Positions 40,544-49,814 of a stretch of 63,876 bases of DNA are shown in pieces. Each line of letters begins with the position of its first letter. Positions within the stretch are counted from its first letter, which is position 1. A program made the position numbers and the translations under genes. The stretch comes from Actinomycetales bacterium (GTDB lineage: Bacteria > Actinomycetota > Actinomycetes > Actinomycetales > JAHECE01): positions 1 through 63,876 of the forward strand of contig JARKOU010000086.1 of the NCBI GenBank assembly GCA_029975645.1, read 5' to 3'. The notes under the pieces are model-generated. The model worked only from the letters and a program-made list of their open reading frames with translations. It was not told the DNA's origin and did not search any database.

Positions 40544-42714
40544 GCGAGGGGGTGCGCCCCGCAGATGCGCCGGGATGCCCTCCGTGGTGGGGTCGGCATG
40601 ATGAAGAAGTCGCCTTCATCGCGGCGCTGAACGCCGAGTTGGTGGCCGAAGGCTACGGCGAGGGCGAGAGCTGGAGCGAGGGCGAAAGCGAGGATTGGGA
40701 GGAAGGCTGGGATGGGGGCGAGGACGAGGCCGCTGAGGGAGGGCCGTCGGGCCACGATCTGCTGGATGCCCACCGACGCGATCACGATCTGCTCGATCCC
40801 CGACGACTCGATGCCGGACGACTCGATGCCGGACGGCTCGAATCCCGACGGGTCGATCCCCGACGACTCGACCCTGAACCTCTCGACGGGGACCCGCTCG
40901 ACCCGCTCCGGCGCCTCGACGCGGAGGCGATCGCAGGAATGACGCCGGGGGCCGGCCTCGCGTTCACGCTCGAGCAGGCGGACGTCACCTCGGTCGACAC
41001 CTACGGCGTGGTGGAGGTCGTCGCGGCGTGGTTCCGCGTGATCGGGTGGGCGCAGGCGGGCATGGCACGCGCCGCGGCCGAACTGCACCGTCGCGTCCTT
41101 CCGTACGAGGTCTCGCCCGCCGTGACGCATCGTGTGGTTCGCGGGCGTCGATCCGCGGGTCGCACCGGTGCCGCAGCTCATGAGATCGCGGTGCGGTTAG
41201 GGCTCACGAGGCAGGCGGCGCAGGCCGTGATCGACGACGGCCTGGCCTTCGAGGAGGCGCTCGCGCCGGTCGGCGAGTTCCTGGCGAGCGGCCGGATCGA
41301 TCTCGCGCGGGCGCGCGCCTTCGTGGACGCCCTTGGCGACTCACCGGCCCCGACGGCGGTCGACGTGCAGCAGGTCGTCCTCCCGCGCGCTCCGAGCCGT
41401 ACGGCGCCCGAGGTGCGGCGTGATCTCGCCGCCGCGCTCATCGCCGTCGACCCCGCCGAAGCCACGGCGCGCCATGCCCGGGCTCGCGACGGCCGCAGGG
41501 TCAACCACCCCTCCGTGCTGCCCGACGGCATGGCGGCGCTCTACGCGGTCATGCCGGCCGTGGACCTGGCGGCGCTCGACATCGCCCTGGACGCGGCGGC
41601 CCGGACGGCCAAGGCCGGAGGTGACCCGCGCACCATGGACCAGCTCCGGGCCGATGCGCTCGCTGCGGTCGGTCACAACGCCCTGGCCACGGGCTGGATC
41701 GGTCGGGCGCCGGCGCCTGCGCCCGCGTCGGTGCCGCTCGTGGCGGTTCCCGTAGGGCCGGTTCCCGCGAAGCCCGTGCCCGCCGGGTTGGTGCCTGGCG
41801 AGCCGGTGCCCGCCGAGCGTGTAGTCGCCGACGCAGTTCCCCTGGAGCCAGTGCCTGCCGAGCCAGTGCACGCGGAGCCGTTGCCTGCCGAGGTGGTGCC
41901 TTCCGACTCGTTGCCGGCAGCGGTGCCTCCCGCGGAGCCGTTGCCTGCCGGGCCGGTTTCTGCCGACTCAGTGCGAGAAGCGCCGGTTCCCGCGGGGCCG
42001 GTTCCCGCGGGGCCGGCGGTCACGACGGGCGGTCAGTGCTTCCGCCTCGGCTCGATCGGCGGGCGACCGGCGCGAATCGCCGTCACCGTTCCGTTGAGCG
42101 TGCTCATGGGCGCTGACGAGGAGGCCGAGGAAGCCCCGCTCAGGCGTTGGGATCCGGGCGCTTCCGCTCCGCTCCAGCCGGTGAGGCCCGGCGAGGTCGC
42201 CGTGCTCGAGGGGTATGGCCCGGTCACGCCGGATGTGGCCCGCGCGCTCGCCATGGGCGGGGTATGGCAGCGCCTCGTGACGGACCCGACCAGCGGCACC
42301 GTGCTCGACGTCGGCCGCACCCGGTACACGCCCCCACCCGAGATGGCCGACCTCGTGCGCGCCCGCGACCGCTACTGCGTCCGTCCAGGCTGCGGCACGC
42401 GTGCACAGGGCTGCGACCTCGACCACACCACGCCGTTCCACCTCGGCGGACGCACGGCCGTGGACAATCTCGGGGCGCTGTGCGCGAGCGACCACGCACT
42501 CAAGACCGACGGCGTCTACCGGGTCGAGCAGCCGGAGGCGGGGGTGTTCGTGTTCCACCTGCCGTCCGGGCACTCCTACCGCAGGGCGAGAGACGGATCA
42601 ACGACGATGCTCGGGCGTGGCACGGAAGATCCTCGGCAGGACGGCGACCTGGATCACAACGTGGACGGCCCGCCGAGCGTGGACAGGGGCGATGTCGGAC
42701 CGCCGCCGTTCTGA
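40534..42714 (+). CDS. DUF222 (13E12-type) HNH endonuclease-domain protein
   Basis: A 726-residue protein. The DUF222 helical domain spans about residues 130-385 (from TPGAGLAFTLEQADVTSVD on), and an HNH nuclease motif lies near 610-655 (RDRYCVRPGCG, CDLDHTTPFHLGG, NLGALCASDHALK). Two low-complexity insertions are unusual: a pentad region (about 85-125, xRLDx pattern) and a Pro/Val/Ala-rich region (about 390-495). The family is multi-copy in actinobacteria and may behave as a selfish element; its activity is unproven. The start lies inside an inverted repeat. Confidence 0.93.
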   Translation: MFEREGVRPADAPGCPPWWGRHDEEVAFIAALNAELVAEGYGEGESWSEGESEDWEEGWDGGEDEAAEGGPSGHDLLDAHRRDHDLLDPRRLDAGRLDAGRLESRRVDPRRLDPEPLDGDPLDPLRRLDAEAIAGMTPGAGLAFTLEQADVTSVDTYGVVEVVAAWFRVIGWAQAGMARAAAELHRRVLPYEVSPAVTHRVVRGRRSAGRTGAAAHEIAVRLGLTRQAAQAVIDDGLAFEEALAPVGEFLASGRIDLARARAFVDALGDSPAPTAVDVQQVVLPRAPSRTAPEVRRDLAAALIAVDPAEATARHARARDGRRVNHPSVLPDGMAALYAVMPAVDLAALDIALDAAARTAKAGGDPRTMDQLRADALAAVGHNALATGWIGRAPAPAPASVPLVAVPVGPVPAKPVPAGLVPGEPVPAERVVADAVPLEPVPAEPVHAEPLPAEVVPSDSLPAAVPPAEPLPAGPVSADSVREAPVPAGPVPAGPAVTTGGQCFRLGSIGGRPARIAVTVPLSVLMGADEEAEEAPLRRWDPGASAPLQPVRPGEVAVLEGYGPVTPDVARALAMGGVWQRLVTDPTSGTVLDVGRTRYTPPPEMADLVRARDRYCVRPGCGTRAQGCDLDHTTPFHLGGRTAVDNLGALCASDHALKTDGVYRVEQPEAGVFVFHLPSGHSYRRARDGSTTMLGRGTEDPRQDGDLDHNVDGPPSVDRGDVGPPPF
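40786..40905 (+). repeat. 15-nt degenerate tandem repeat encoding pentads
   Basis: About eight 15-nt units of the type CGACGACTCGATGCC encode D-L-L-D-P, R-R-L-D-A, G-R-L-D-A, G-R-L-E-S, R-R-V-D-P, R-R-L-D-P and so on within the DUF222 gene. The central Leu and Asp are constant. Confidence 0.8.
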
Positions 42715-42999
42715 TCGGCCGGGTCTCGCGGGCTTTCGGTGGCGGACCGGCGCTGGCGGACCTGCCCTGGCGGACTTTCCGTGGGGGATCTGTGGTGGCC
42801 GGCGGGCGATGGCGGACCGGCGATGGCCAACCGGCGCTGACGGAGCTGCGCCGACGCGTGGCGGCATGATGCGTTCGGTCCGATCGGCGGGCAGGATCCG
42901 GCTCGCCAGCAGCGGATTCCCGGCGGAACGCGTATGTTGGCGGCACGTCGCTGCCACCGACGATCAGCACCGCCGGTGCCACCCAAGGAGGGCGTGTCC
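42715..42999. other. 285-nt intergenic region before the TelA gene
   Basis: Contains the 14-nt repeat array and, further on, likely promoter sequence for the signalling island. The ribosome-binding site AAGGAGGG lies at 42985-42992. No further gene is seen. Confidence 0.5.
42740..42795 (+). repeat. 14-nt degenerate tandem array
   Basis: Four 14-nt units start with TGGCGGAC (the last TGGGGGAT) just downstream of the DUF222 gene, with looser copies up to about 42830. The period of 14 is not a multiple of three, which fits noncoding DNA. Confidence 0.7.
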
Positions 43000-44259
43000 G
43001 TGTCCGAGATGACTCCGTCGCAACCAGGTGCCGAGCAGATGGCGGCACTCGCGCCGCCGGAGCCCGAGCCGGCCCTGACGCTCACCGCGCCTGCGCCGGT
43101 GGCCACGGTGGCGGCGACCTCGGCGCCGAAGATGGCGCCCGCCGTCGACCCGGCAGTGCTTCCGGCGCTCGACGCCAAGGTGACCGGATTCGTCACGTCA
43201 CTCCTGTCCACGGCACCCCACTCACCGGAGTTCGCAGCCAAGGCCGGCGACGTCCGGGCGATGGGTGACGCCGACATCCGGAACGCCGCCGAGAGCTCCA
43301 ACCGCCTCCTGAAGTCGCCGGTCCGGGCGATCACCGAGGGCGGGCTTGCCTCGGGATCCAAGGTGGGCACCACGCTCGTGGAACTGCGCCGGACGATCGA
43401 GGACCTCGACCCCTCGCAGGCCGCGTCGCCGCGCAAGATCCTCGGCATGATCCCGTTCGGGGACAAGATCACCGACTACTTCCGCAAGTACCAGAGCGCG
43501 CAGAGCCACCTCGACGCGATCCTCCACGCCCTGCGGGACGGGCAGGACGAACTGCGCAAGGACAACGCGGCCCTCAACCTCGAGAAGCGCGAGTTGTGGG
43601 ACGCGATGGGCCGGCTCAACCAGTACGTGTACATCGCGGAACGCCTCGACGCGACGCTGAGCGCGCACATCTCCGACCTGCAGGCAACTGACCTCGAGCG
43701 TGCCAAGTCGCTTCGCGAGGACGTCCTCTTCTACGTCCGACAGAAGCACCAGGACCTGCTCACGCAACTCGCGGTCTCGATCCAGAACTACCTGGCGATC
43801 GACGTCGTCATCAAGAACAACCTGGAACTGGTCAAGGGCGTGGACCGCGCGTCGACCACCACGATCTCCGCGCTGCGTACGGCGGTGATCGTCGCCCAGG
43901 CGCTCGGCAACCAGAAGCTAGTCCTGGACCAGATCACCGCGCTGAACACGACGACGTCGGACATGATCGAGCGGACGTCCCGGCTCCTCAAGGACAACTC
44001 CGTGCGCATCCAGGAGCAGGCCGCGTCCGCGACGATCGGCCTGCCGCAGCTCCAGGCCGCGTTCGCGAACATCTACGCCACCATGGACGCGATCGACCAG
44101 TTCAAGGTCCAGGCCCTCGACAACATGGCCGCGACAATCGGCACGCTCGAGACCGAGGTCGAGAAGTCGCGGTCCTACCTCAAGCGGGTCCAGCAGCAAG
44201 ACGAGCGGGTGGCCGCCGGCTCGCTCGAACTCGACCTCGGCCGGGGTCAGCGGCGCTGA
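43000..44259 (+). CDS. TelA/KlaA-family toxic-anion-resistance protein
   Basis: A 419-residue soluble, largely helical protein. The GTG at 43000 is set by AAGGAGGG seven bases upstream. After a Pro/Ala-rich N-terminus (to about 45), the TelA core includes ILGMIPFGDKITDYFRKYQS, ALNLEKRELWDAMGRLNQYV, REDVLFYVRQKHQDLLTQLA, VIVAQALGNQKLVLDQITAL and a Gln-rich coiled C-terminus. TelA proteins were named for tellurite resistance but often occur in envelope-stress and Ter-type modules. Here it leads a run of signalling genes. Confidence 0.92.
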   Translation: MSEMTPSQPGAEQMAALAPPEPEPALTLTAPAPVATVAATSAPKMAPAVDPAVLPALDAKVTGFVTSLLSTAPHSPEFAAKAGDVRAMGDADIRNAAESSNRLLKSPVRAITEGGLASGSKVGTTLVELRRTIEDLDPSQAASPRKILGMIPFGDKITDYFRKYQSAQSHLDAILHALRDGQDELRKDNAALNLEKRELWDAMGRLNQYVYIAERLDATLSAHISDLQATDLERAKSLREDVLFYVRQKHQDLLTQLAVSIQNYLAIDVVIKNNLELVKGVDRASTTTISALRTAVIVAQALGNQKLVLDQITALNTTTSDMIERTSRLLKDNSVRIQEQAASATIGLPQLQAAFANIYATMDAIDQFKVQALDNMAATIGTLETEVEKSRSYLKRVQQQDERVAAGSLELDLGRGQRR

Positions 44260-44304
44260 GCGGCGACGGAACGAGGGACGTGACGGCAGCAGGGGACGGG
44301 CAGG

Positions 44305-44883
44305 ATGGCCTGGCTGGGCGATCTCATCGCGAAGGTCACCGGGCGTGAGCGTGCCGCGGACCCGGGGGAGCGCCTCGTCCTGCCGCCGCCACCCACCAGC
44401 GCCGACCTCCTCGCGTCTCTCGACCGCGTGGAGGCCATGGTCGCCGACGCCGCCGTGCCGGCTCCCGTACGGTCCCGGGTTTCCCGGGTGAGCCGAACGG
44501 TCCGCGACACGATCCCGAGGCTCGACCGCCTCGGCTCGGGCAGCCCGCAGGCGTACTCGGTCATGGCGACCGCCACGGACTACCTCCCCGAGGCCATCGG
44601 CGGCTACCTGCGCCTGCCGCGGGACTGGGCGAACAGCCGCCCCGTCGACGGCGGTCGCACGTCGCTCATGGTTCTCATCGACCAACTCGATCTCCTCGCC
44701 CGCACCATGGACCAGGTGCTCGACGCCGTGAACCGGTCCGACGCCGCCGCTCTCGTGGCCCACGGCCGGTTCCTGGCGGAGAAGTTCGGGACGGGTTCGA
44801 CGGGCGGCATCCTGAACGCGGGTGACCTGAGCACGGGTAACCATGGCGTGGGCCGCCTCGCCCCGCCGGAGGCGGGACCGTGA
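44305..44883 (+). CDS. Small conserved-context protein of the TelA operon
   Basis: A 192-residue soluble protein with no recognised domain, mainly helical by pattern. It starts MAWLGDLIAKVTGRE and includes IPRLDRLGSGSPQAYSVM and TDYLPEAIGGYLRLP. In many bacteria a partner of TelA (for example XpaC-like proteins) is encoded beside it, so this may be such a partner; I cannot confirm homology. It is followed by a GTGA overlap. Confidence 0.7.
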   Translation: MAWLGDLIAKVTGRERAADPGERLVLPPPPTSADLLASLDRVEAMVADAAVPAPVRSRVSRVSRTVRDTIPRLDRLGSGSPQAYSVMATATDYLPEAIGGYLRLPRDWANSRPVDGGRTSLMVLIDQLDLLARTMDQVLDAVNRSDAAALVAHGRFLAEKFGTGSTGGILNAGDLSTGNHGVGRLAPPEAGP

Positions 44884-46304
44884 GCGGCGCGGGACGCGGC
44901 GCGGGAGGCAGCGACACCATCCCCCTCTCCCAGGCGCTGGACCGCCTCGAGGCGGTCGGCACGTCGGCAGGGCTCGACGGTCCGGACGTCCGAGCGGAGG
45001 GCGCCGTGTTCGCCGCGGCGATCGCGGAGTCCGCGCCGGGTGCGGCCGCGGACTGGGGCGCCCAGACCGCGCGCGACGGCGCGGTGAGCAGCACCCAGGA
45101 CTTCTTCGACGCCGCGGTGCGCGGTCGCCGCTGGCGCGCGGCCCCCACCCGCCTTCTCGGCGACCTGGTGGCCTCCGGATCCCCTCACGCCACCGACTAC
45201 GCGCGTGCTCTGACGGACGTCGCCTCGGCCGCCTGCTCGCTGGGTGAACCCACCCTGCGCGTCATCGGCAACGCCTCCGTCGCCGCCGCGGCGCAACTGG
45301 GTGCGCTCCCGCAGCCGGAGATGCCGTCCGGCCAGCACGTGGAATTCCAGCACGTGGTAGCCAAGCACGTGGCAGGACCGACGACGGCGCCCACAGACCA
45401 GGACCCGGACGCCGTCGACCGCCGCCGCGCCGCAGAGGCCGCGCCCGAGGAACCGGCGCCGCCCACCACCCCGCCACCGAAGAAGTCGGTCGAGGAACTG
45501 CTCGCCGAGCTGGACGGCCTGGTCGGCCTGACGACGGTCAAGCGCGAGGTCCACCGGCAGGCGGCCGTGCTCCGCATCGAGAAACTGCGCTCCGAGCAGG
45601 GGCTCAAGGGCGTGACCATCACGCGGCACCTCGTCTTCACCGGCAACCCGGGCACGGGCAAGACCACGGTCGCCCGGTTGGTCGCCGGCATCTACGCCGC
45701 GCTGGGCCTGCTGTCCAAGGGCCACCTGGTGGAGGTGGACCGTTCGGAACTCGTGGCGGGCTACCTCGGCCAGACGGCGGCGAAGACCGCCGCCGTGGTC
45801 ACGGGCGCGCTCGGCGGAGTCCTCTTCATCGACGAGGCCTACGGCCTCACCGGTGACCAGTACGGCGACGAGGCGATCACCACCCTGGTCAAGGAGATGG
45901 AGGACCACCGCAGCGACCTCGTGGTGATCGTCGCCGGCTACCCGGGCCCGATGGCGCTGTTCATCGACGCCAACCCCGGCCTGGCGAGCCGTTTCCGCAC
46001 CACGATCCATTTCGACGACTACACCGACGACGAACTGGTCGCCATCTTCCAGCGCCTCGCGGCGGCGTCGGACTTCGAGCCCACGCCCGAGTGCCTGGAC
46101 CGCCTTCGCCAGATCCTGACCCTCACGCCGCGCGACGAGGGCTTCGGCAACGGCCGCTTCGTCCGCAACACGCTCGAGGGCGCGATCGGCCGCCTCGCGT
46201 GGCGGCTGCGCGACATCGAGGCACCCACCCTCGAGCAACTTCGCCTCCTCCTACCCGACGACCTCGACGACGGTTCCCTCGACCTCCCGGGAGGCCCGGC
46301 ATGA
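44880..46304 (+). CDS. CbxX/CfqX (EccA-like) AAA+ ATPase
   Basis: A 474-residue protein, GTG start. Residues 1-165 are a helical N-terminal domain. The ATPase domain (about 200-470) has LDGLVGLTTVKREVHRQAAV, Walker A FTGNPGTGKTTVA, the pore-region RSELVAGYLGQTA, Walker B GGVLFIDEAYGL and the sensor/Arg-finger PGLASRFRTTIHFDDYT. Relatives remodel Rubisco (CbxX) or act in type VII secretion (EccA). Its place next to VWA and TelA genes suggests a remodelling ATPase in this signalling module. Confidence 0.92.
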   Translation: MSGAGRGAGGSDTIPLSQALDRLEAVGTSAGLDGPDVRAEGAVFAAAIAESAPGAAADWGAQTARDGAVSSTQDFFDAAVRGRRWRAAPTRLLGDLVASGSPHATDYARALTDVASAACSLGEPTLRVIGNASVAAAAQLGALPQPEMPSGQHVEFQHVVAKHVAGPTTAPTDQDPDAVDRRRAAEAAPEEPAPPTTPPPKKSVEELLAELDGLVGLTTVKREVHRQAAVLRIEKLRSEQGLKGVTITRHLVFTGNPGTGKTTVARLVAGIYAALGLLSKGHLVEVDRSELVAGYLGQTAAKTAAVVTGALGGVLFIDEAYGLTGDQYGDEAITTLVKEMEDHRSDLVVIVAGYPGPMALFIDANPGLASRFRTTIHFDDYTDDELVAIFQRLAAASDFEPTPECLDRLRQILTLTPRDEGFGNGRFVRNTLEGAIGRLAWRLRDIEAPTLEQLRLLLPDDLDDGSLDLPGGPA

Positions 46305-47680
46305 CCCGGACCGCGCCCCAGCCGCCCCCACCTGCCCAGGCCCGCCCGCCGGCACCTCCGCCGCCCTCGCCGGACTCGGCGGCCGTGGCGCCGCCCCCGC
46401 CGCCGCCCGCCTCAGGCGGCGCGGCGGGACGTGTGGGCGCCGGCATGAGTCGTGTGCGCAGCGGGGTGCGGGGGACACCGGGCCGGATGCGGCTGGTCTC
46501 GGCGGGCCTCATGGTGCTGGGCCTGGTCCTCGGGCTGGCGGTCGGCCAGTCGTTCTGGGCGGCCGACGGCGCCCTGGGCCGGGCCGCCGACAACACGGCC
46601 CAGATCGTCCGGCTCCAGGAGATCCAGACCAGCCTGGTCCGTGCCGACGCCCTCGCCACGAACGCGTTCCTGGTGGGCGGGCTGGAACCGCCCGAGCAGC
46701 GCGCCGAGTACGAGGAGTCCATCGCCCAGGCAGCCGGCCTGCTGCCGGAGGCCGCAGGCGCCCAACCGGCCGACGTCGCGGTGCTCGCCGACCTCAACCT
46801 CGCGGTCGTCGGTTACGTCGACGGGGTCTCGGCCGCCCGGGCGAACAACCGCCAGGGCTTCCCGGTGGGCGCGCAGTACCTGCGCCTGGCGAGCGCGGAC
46901 CTGCGGGCGGACGCCCTCCCGGCGCTCGACGCGCTGGGCGCGGCCAACCAGGAGCGCGCGGCGGCGGAGTTCTCGGCGGCGCGGTCGGCCATCTACCTGG
47001 CCGTCGCCGTCGGCGTCTTCGGACTCGGCGCGATCGTCATCGCCCTCATCTGGCTGGCCCGGCGCACGCACCGGTACGTCAACGTCCCCCTGGCCGGTGC
47101 GGAACTCCTGGTGCTCGTGCTCCTGGTGATCAGCGCCGTCGTCCTCGGCTCGGTGGCCTCCCGCGTGGCGGCGGTGCGGGACGGGCCGTACGCGCACGCC
47201 CTGGCCGTGTCCGACGCCCGGATCGCCGCCTACGACGCCAAGGCGAACGAGAGCCTCACGCTCATCTCCCGCGGCTCGGGTGCGGCGTTCGAGACGGCGT
47301 GGACGGATTCGGCCGGGGTGGTCGAGCAGCGGCTCTCGGACGCGCTCGCCATCGCCGGCGACGACGGCGACCTGGACGGCCTGTGGACCACCTACGCCGC
47401 GGCGCACCGCGCCATCCGCGACCTCGACGACGGCGGGAACTGGGACGAGGCGGTCGCGGCCGCTACGAGCCGCGAGGACGGCAGCGCGAACGCCGCCTTC
47501 GACGCCTTCGCCTCCTCCTCCGCGGACGTTCTGGTGGCCGCAAGCGATGAGGCGACGACGGCGCTCACCCAGGCCTCGTCCGGCCTCGCCGTGTGGGGCT
47601 GGCTGGGCGTCCTGGCCGGCGTGGTGGTCTCCGGCCTGGCCTGGTGGGGTCTGGCCCAGCGGATCGAGGAGTACCGATGA
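46301..47680 (+). CDS. glnX: GlnX-like four-helix membrane sensor protein
   Basis: A 459-residue protein starting in an ATGA overlap. The cytoplasmic N-terminus is very Pro-rich (to about residue 48). Four membrane helices are seen (about 67-87, 230-252, 268-290, 430-450) with two extracytoplasmic helical bundles between, the topology of GlnX of mycobacteria and corynebacteria. There GlnX passes the signal of the amino-acid-binding lipoprotein GlnH to PknG. The next gene is GlnH-like and PknG follows, so the assignment rests on both topology and order. Confidence 0.78.
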   Translation: MTRTAPQPPPPAQARPPAPPPPSPDSAAVAPPPPPPASGGAAGRVGAGMSRVRSGVRGTPGRMRLVSAGLMVLGLVLGLAVGQSFWAADGALGRAADNTAQIVRLQEIQTSLVRADALATNAFLVGGLEPPEQRAEYEESIAQAAGLLPEAAGAQPADVAVLADLNLAVVGYVDGVSAARANNRQGFPVGAQYLRLASADLRADALPALDALGAANQERAAAEFSAARSAIYLAVAVGVFGLGAIVIALIWLARRTHRYVNVPLAGAELLVLVLLVISAVVLGSVASRVAAVRDGPYAHALAVSDARIAAYDAKANESLTLISRGSGAAFETAWTDSAGVVEQRLSDALAIAGDDGDLDGLWTTYAAAHRAIRDLDDGGNWDEAVAAATSREDGSANAAFDAFASSSADVLVAASDEATTALTQASSGLAVWGWLGVLAGVVVSGLAWWGLAQRIEEYR

Positions 47681-48684
47681 CCGCGCACACCCGCACCCGC
47701 AGCACCCAGCAGCTCCGACTCGTTGCCACCGCGGTCGTGCTCGGCGGCCTCCTCGCCGCCTGCGCGCCGTCGGTCTACGCCCCCACGGTGCTGCCGACCC
47801 CGACGCCGACGGCCACGGCCGAGCCCAGCAGCCCGGCGAGCCCGGGCGCCCCGACGACGGCGCCCGTCGAGTGTGCGGACCCGCTCGCCTCCTACGCGCC
47901 GCTCAGCCCGCTGCCGGGGCCGAACGCCCTCCCGGCGGGCTCGACCATGGCCCAGATCCGCGACCGCGGCCGGCTCGTGGTCGGCGTGTCCGCGGACTCG
48001 CTGCTGCTCGGGTCCCGCAACCCGACCAGCGGCGTGATCGAGGGCTTCGACATCGACATGGCCCGCCTGGTGTCCGAGGCGATCTTCGGTGACCCGAACC
48101 GCATCGAGTACCGCGTCATCACGGCCGCCGAGCGGATCCCGCTGCTCCAGGAGGGCGCCGTCGACCTCGTGGCCCGCAACATGACGATCACGTGCGCGCG
48201 GTGGGAGCAGATCGCCTTCTCGGCGGAGTACTACCGCTCGGGCCAGAAGGTGCTGGTCCCGCTCGGCTCGTCGGCGACGTCGCTCGCGGACCTCGGCGGC
48301 CAGCGGGTCTGCGCTCCGGCGGGGTCGACGAGCATCGACAACCTCGCCGACTACCCGGACGTGATCGCCGTGCCGGGCACCACGCACACGGACTGCCTGG
48401 TGAAGTTCCAGCGCGGCGAGGTGGACGCCATCACGGGCGACGACACGGTCCTGGCCGGGCTCGCCGCCCAGGACCCGTACGCCCAGGTGGTGGGCGACGC
48501 CTTCACGGCCGAGCCGTACGGGCTCGGCATGAATGCCGAGGACGTCGATTTCGTGCGGTTCGTCAATGCGGTTCTCGCCCAGGCGGTGGCCGACGGCCGA
48601 TGGACCGCGTCATACGACCAGTGGCTCGCCGAGGCCCTGGGACCGGCACCCGCGGCGCCGGTGCCGGACTACAGGCGCGGCTGA
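47677..48684 (+). CDS. glnH: GlnH-like amino-acid-binding lipoprotein
   Basis: A 335-residue family 3 solute-binding protein. The signal ends in the lipobox LLAAC (cysteine about 29), followed by a Thr/Pro linker (to about 65). The domain shows RGRLVVGVSADSLLLG, VIEGFDIDMARLVSEAIF, VDLVARNMTITCARWEQIAF, VDAITGDDTVLAGLA and ends GRWTASYDQWLAEALG. No ABC permease or ATPase is nearby, so it is probably a sensor subunit, as in mycobacterial GlnH which binds Asp, Glu, Asn or Gln. ATGA overlap with the GlnX-like gene. Confidence 0.88.
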   Translation: MTAHTRTRSTQQLRLVATAVVLGGLLAACAPSVYAPTVLPTPTPTATAEPSSPASPGAPTTAPVECADPLASYAPLSPLPGPNALPAGSTMAQIRDRGRLVVGVSADSLLLGSRNPTSGVIEGFDIDMARLVSEAIFGDPNRIEYRVITAAERIPLLQEGAVDLVARNMTITCARWEQIAFSAEYYRSGQKVLVPLGSSATSLADLGGQRVCAPAGSTSIDNLADYPDVIAVPGTTHTDCLVKFQRGEVDAITGDDTVLAGLAAQDPYAQVVGDAFTAEPYGLGMNAEDVDFVRFVNAVLAQAVADGRWTASYDQWLAEALGPAPAAPVPDYRRG

Positions 48685-49814
48685 TGCCTGTGACCAGCGT
48701 GATCGCCCCGGACGCACCGGCCCGGATGGGGGAACCGGTCGAGCCGACGGCGATGCTCCGATACCTCGAGGCGCTCGGCGCCTGGCGTGACGCGCGGCGC
48801 ACGGAACTCGACGAACTGGACCGCCTCGCGTTGGCCTCGCCCGACGCGGCCGCGCTCGCGCCGGACGTCACCCTCGCGATGGCGCTGTGGCAGGCGGTGG
48901 CCGTGCGGTACGGCGAACTCGAGAAGGTGTGGGACAGCGGGCGGGTGGGGCTCGTCGAGCGGCAGCGGCTCTCCGCCCTCGTGTGGGGGAGGCTCGACGC
49001 CGCGGGGACGGGCGCGTCGCTGGCCGTCTCGCTCCCGGAGGCGTGCCGTCTCTCCGACGCCCTGGCGGCGCAGCTGCGCCTGCGGCTCTCGCTCGACCCG
49101 GTGGGCCTGGACCTCGCGGCGCACCTGCGCGCCATGCGGGCCACGCTCGAGCGGATCCGCGACCTGGTCTCGGCGGAACCCGCGGGTCCCGTCCGAGACG
49201 GAGGCGCAGCGCGCCTGGGCCGCCTGGAGCGGCGGTTGACGGAGCTGACCGGTAAGGCGCAACGCGGGGCCGACGTCGGTGGCTTGGTCGGCCCGTGGGA
49301 GACCGACGCCGCCGTGGCGGAGCGGGATCTCATCGTCGCCGCGGCCACGCGCCGCGACGCCGAGCGCGACCGTGCGCGGGCGGAGGCCCGGCGAGCCGAC
49401 CTCATCGCTCGGGCCGAGGCGGTGGCCCGGACGGCGGACGCCTGCGCCTCCCGCGTCCGGCCCGCCCCGACGCTCGGCATCCCGCGCGTCGAGGCGCTCG
49501 GGCCGGTGCCGTCCGACCCGGGCGCCGTGGTCGCCTACCTGACGCGGCTGGACGCCGTCGGGCGTGCCCTCGCCCAGGCGGAGGAGGCCTACAGCGCGCC
49601 GCTCGCCGAGGTGGACCGTCTCCGCGCGCTGCTCGACCTGTACCGCGCGAAGGCCGAGGCCACGGGCCTGACCACCCGGCTCGAGGTGCGTGAGATGTAC
49701 CGGCTCGCGGGCGCCGTCGTCCACGACACCCCGACGGACCTGCCGCGGGCGCGGGCGGTGCTCGCGGCCTACCAAGCCCTGCTCGGCGATGCCTCGATCG
49801 GAGGGACCAGGTGA
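48684..49814 (+). CDS. Helical hypothetical protein inserted between glnH and pknG
   Basis: A 376-residue soluble protein, Ala/Arg/Leu-rich, with long coiled-coil-like helices (for example around 160-260, RLERRLTELTGKAQRGAD and RRDAERDRARAEARRAD). The start shares one base with the previous stop. No domain is recognised. Lying between GlnH and PknG, it may be a scaffold or adaptor of the pathway. It is an addition compared with the simple glnX-glnH-pknG order of mycobacteria. Confidence 0.75.
   Translation: MPVTSVIAPDAPARMGEPVEPTAMLRYLEALGAWRDARRTELDELDRLALASPDAAALAPDVTLAMALWQAVAVRYGELEKVWDSGRVGLVERQRLSALVWGRLDAAGTGASLAVSLPEACRLSDALAAQLRLRLSLDPVGLDLAAHLRAMRATLERIRDLVSAEPAGPVRDGGAARLGRLERRLTELTGKAQRGADVGGLVGPWETDAAVAERDLIVAAATRRDAERDRARAEARRADLIARAEAVARTADACASRVRPAPTLGIPRVEALGPVPSDPGAVVAYLTRLDAVGRALAQAEEAYSAPLAEVDRLRALLDLYRAKAEATGLTTRLEVREMYRLAGAVVHDTPTDLPRARAVLAAYQALLGDASIGGTR

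Noticed and set aside
40786-40905. Pentad array as a true pentapeptide-repeat (right-handed helix) fold
   Set aside because: The small residue required two places before the central Leu is mostly Arg or Gly here, so the A(N/D)LxX pattern is not met.
47677-48684. GlnH-like gene as part of an ABC amino-acid importer
   Set aside because: No permease or ATPase is encoded nearby, while GlnX-like and PknG genes are, so a sensor role is more likely.
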